Source: an uncultured Acidobacteriota bacterium
GTDB taxonomy: Bacteria > Acidobacteriota > UBA6911 > CAINFC01
Length of the DNA: 64,000 nt
Direction of reading: 5' to 3'
NCBI GenBank assembly: GCA_903847975.1
Contig: CAINFC010000149.1
Coordinates: 1 to 64,000 of the forward strand
Below the pieces are notes generated by a model. The model saw nothing but the letters and a program-made list of their open reading frames with translations. It made no database searches and had not been told where the DNA came from. A program made the position numbers and the translations under genes. Below are positions 62,533-64,000 of the stretch, piece after piece. Each line of letters begins with the position of its first letter. Positions within the stretch are counted from its first letter, which is position 1.

Positions 62533-64000
62533 ATGGCTAAGGTCGAGATCGCTAGCATGATTCAGGAAGCCCTTGCGCGGCTTGTCGAGCCTCCGTTGCT
62601 TCAACTCGAGCAGCAGGTTGCCCGGGTAAAGGAGCACCTTCTCGGGGAATTGTCCTCCGTTCAGTCCCAGCTGGGTCCGTCCGCTCGAACGGGTGCCTAT
62701 GAAGAAATGGTTCAAACCATTTCGGATCTCGCCTGGCAGCAGGCAGAACAGCAGGCAGAGCAGCGGGTTAAGCAGACGGAAGCCTGCCTGGAAGACCGGT
62801 TCCTTTCGCTGGTCCAAAGCGGACAGAAGATCCTTGGCGGGACAAGCCAGTCCGAAATACTGGCAGCGCTGCTGGAAGCAGCCGACCGCTTTGCCGGCCG
62901 CATCATCCTGTTCCTGTCCAGAGGCGATAACCTGGTCGGATGGAAAGGAGCCGGATCGGCTTTGCCTGCGGATGCTTCCCTGGTTGCCGGACTGCAGTTC
63001 GAAAAGAGGGAGGACGGCAATGCAATCTCCGAAGCCTTCTGCCGGCAGGTTGCCGTTCAAAAAGATTTTGCCTCGGCCGGACTCAGTTTTCTACCTTCCG
63101 CAGAAGGCCGCGATCCGGAAAGTCTGATTGCCGTCCCGCTGATGGTTGCGGGCAAAAGCACAGCCGTGCTCTATGCCGATTCCCACAGGACCGATCCCTA
63201 TCCGTTCCAGCCCCAAGCGATTCTTTTCCTGGCGTCCCTGGCGCAGATTCGAATTGAACTCATCACCTTCTCGCGAACCATGCAAAAGGTGGGACTCACC
63301 ATTTCTCCAGTGGCGGAATCCCTCCCTGTCAAAGCAATTCCGGTTGCTGCCCCGCCGGTACCGGAAGCACGGCCGGCCTGTCCGCCGGAACCGGAGCCGG
63401 CTCCGAGTCAGCCGGAACCTCCGCCGGAGCCGGCAGAGGTTCCTTCGCCCGTCCCGGAACCGGAACGTGAAGCGGAACCTGCACCTGTACCCGAACCCGA
63501 GCCGCTGCCATTCGCCGGGATCGCCGCACCGGAACCGCCCTCTCAGGAACCTCCTGAACCGCCACAGCCGCCGGCCGATGACTGGCCCGCTGCGGAAGAG
63601 GCGGCCCCTGAAATCATCTGCGCCGCAGAAGAGCCGCCGGTGGCAGTGGAGATCGAGCCGGTATTTGTCGCGGCAGTCGAAGAAGAAGCGGCCGCTCCGG
63701 AAGAACAAGCGGAAATTCCCATCGCCCCGGTCGTTCCGGATCTGGAAGAAACTCTGCACATCCCCATCAGCCAGATTTCTCCCGGATCGCAGGACCAGAT
63801 CCAGGAAGTAGAAGAGCCGGTTGCCGTCCCCGAAGAGGCGGTTGCCGTGGAAGTCATCGAAGCTCCTCCGGAGGAAGAGCCCAAGGTAATACCTTCCCCT
63901 GCCGCAAAGCAGGAGGAAAAAGAGAGGGTTTCCTCCTTTTCCTTTACGCCGGAGGACATGCAGACCGGGCAATTCAAAATGTCCATGATGGACCTTTTAT
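62533..64000 (+). CDS. Pro/Glu-rich protein with coiled coil and GAF-like domain (incomplete at window end)
   Basis: The frame begins at ATG 62533 (AGGATCAATT before it) and is open to the window end, 489 codons. Residues 1-90 are helical and Gln/Glu-rich, likely a coiled coil (QQAEQQAEQRVKQTEACLEDRFL). Residues about 100-250 look like a GAF-type ligand or sensor domain (ILAALLEAADRFAGRIILFLSRGDNLVGWKG; SLIAVPLMVAGKSTAVLYAD). From about 265 the protein is a long Pro/Glu/Ala linker with few structural elements, ending at the edge with FSFTPEDMQTGQFKMSMMDLL. The stop is outside the window. The function is unknown; a sensor or scaffold tied to the cell surface or polarity would fit. Confidence 0.65.
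   Translation, partial: MAKVEIASMIQEALARLVEPPLLQLEQQVARVKEHLLGELSSVQSQLGPSARTGAYEEMVQTISDLAWQQAEQQAEQRVKQTEACLEDRFLSLVQSGQKILGGTSQSEILAALLEAADRFAGRIILFLSRGDNLVGWKGAGSALPADASLVAGLQFEKREDGNAISEAFCRQVAVQKDFASAGLSFLPSAEGRDPESLIAVPLMVAGKSTAVLYADSHRTDPYPFQPQAILFLASLAQIRIELITFSRTMQKVGLTISPVAESLPVKAIPVAAPPVPEARPACPPEPEPAPSQPEPPPEPAEVPSPVPEPEREAEPAPVPEPEPLPFAGIAAPEPPSQEPPEPPQPPADDWPAAEEAAPEIICAAEEPPVAVEIEPVFVAAVEEEAAAPEEQAEIPIAPVVPDLEETLHIPISQISPGSQDQIQEVEEPVAVPEEAVAVEVIEAPPEEEPKVIPSPAAKQEEKERVSSFSFTPEDMQTGQFKMSMMDLL

Noticed and set aside
1-64000. CRISPR array
   Set aside because: No regularly spaced identical repeats with unique spacers were seen; the repeats present are palindromic intergenic elements.

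Overview
The window is GC-rich bacterial chromosome with an integrated element at its left end. The core gene order (tRNA-Leu, tig-clpP-clpX-lon-engB-rho; ffs-dnaX-ybaB-recR; pilB-pilT-pilC-pilS-pilR; moxR/Bat operon), together with Tat-exported sulfatases and oxidoreductases, fits a Gram-negative diderm. Acidobacteriota is my best guess, with moderate to low confidence, because no rRNA or other phylogenetic marker was tested.

Region 1 (1-8118) is part of an integrative element or prophage ending at the 3' end of a tRNA-Arg gene (8119-8195, minus strand). All of its genes lie on the minus strand, most with strong AGGAGG-type ribosome binding sites. Part of it (about 5.5-7.5 kb) is visibly richer in A+T than the chromosome. 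It carries a replication module: a primase-polymerase/DUF3631 ATPase, an SF2 helicase, a truncated RuvC-like resolvase, an excisionase-like HTH protein and several unknown proteins. The integrase and the other attachment site are not in the window.

Region 2 (8.3-24.7 kb) is an accessory metabolic region: Fe-dependent alcohol dehydrogenase, methyltransferase, SPASM radical SAM enzyme, Tat-exported NIF3-like protein, DUF4405 membrane protein with a duplicated C-terminal domain, isoprenylcysteine-type methyltransferase, two sulfatases (one with a destroyed nucleophile motif), Tat-exported metallo-hydrolase and aldo/keto reductase, a PLP trans-sulfuration enzyme, a secreted six-hairpin-like protein, a nitrilase, an acyl-ACP thioesterase and a ThuA protein. 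My inference is periplasmic breakdown of a sulfated, carbohydrate-like substrate plus sulfur recovery. This is a hypothesis.

Region 3 (25-30 kb) is a four-gene ABC export unit (GldA/GldF/GldG-like plus DUF4340). Region 4 (30.4-38.9 kb) is a moxR-DUF58-Bat (aerotolerance type) operon of eight genes. Region 5 (39.2-46.5 kb) is the type IV pilus motor and regulator operon. Region 6 (46.8-59 kb) holds protein quality control, rho, the SRP RNA and the DNA polymerase III tau / RecR cluster. Region 7 (59-64 kb) has a secreted unknown protein, a large membrane-TPR protein and an incomplete Pro/Glu-rich protein running off the end.

Intergenic regions hold non-coding structures worth attention: a 266-bp MITE-like element with terminal inverted repeats inserted at the engB stop codon, related remnants near 24.9 kb, a small GTCCC/GGGAC hairpin repeat in three copies, two 14-bp operator-like repeats exactly 33 bp apart near 13.7 kb, and a strong promoter with a stem-loop leader in front of the SRP RNA gene.
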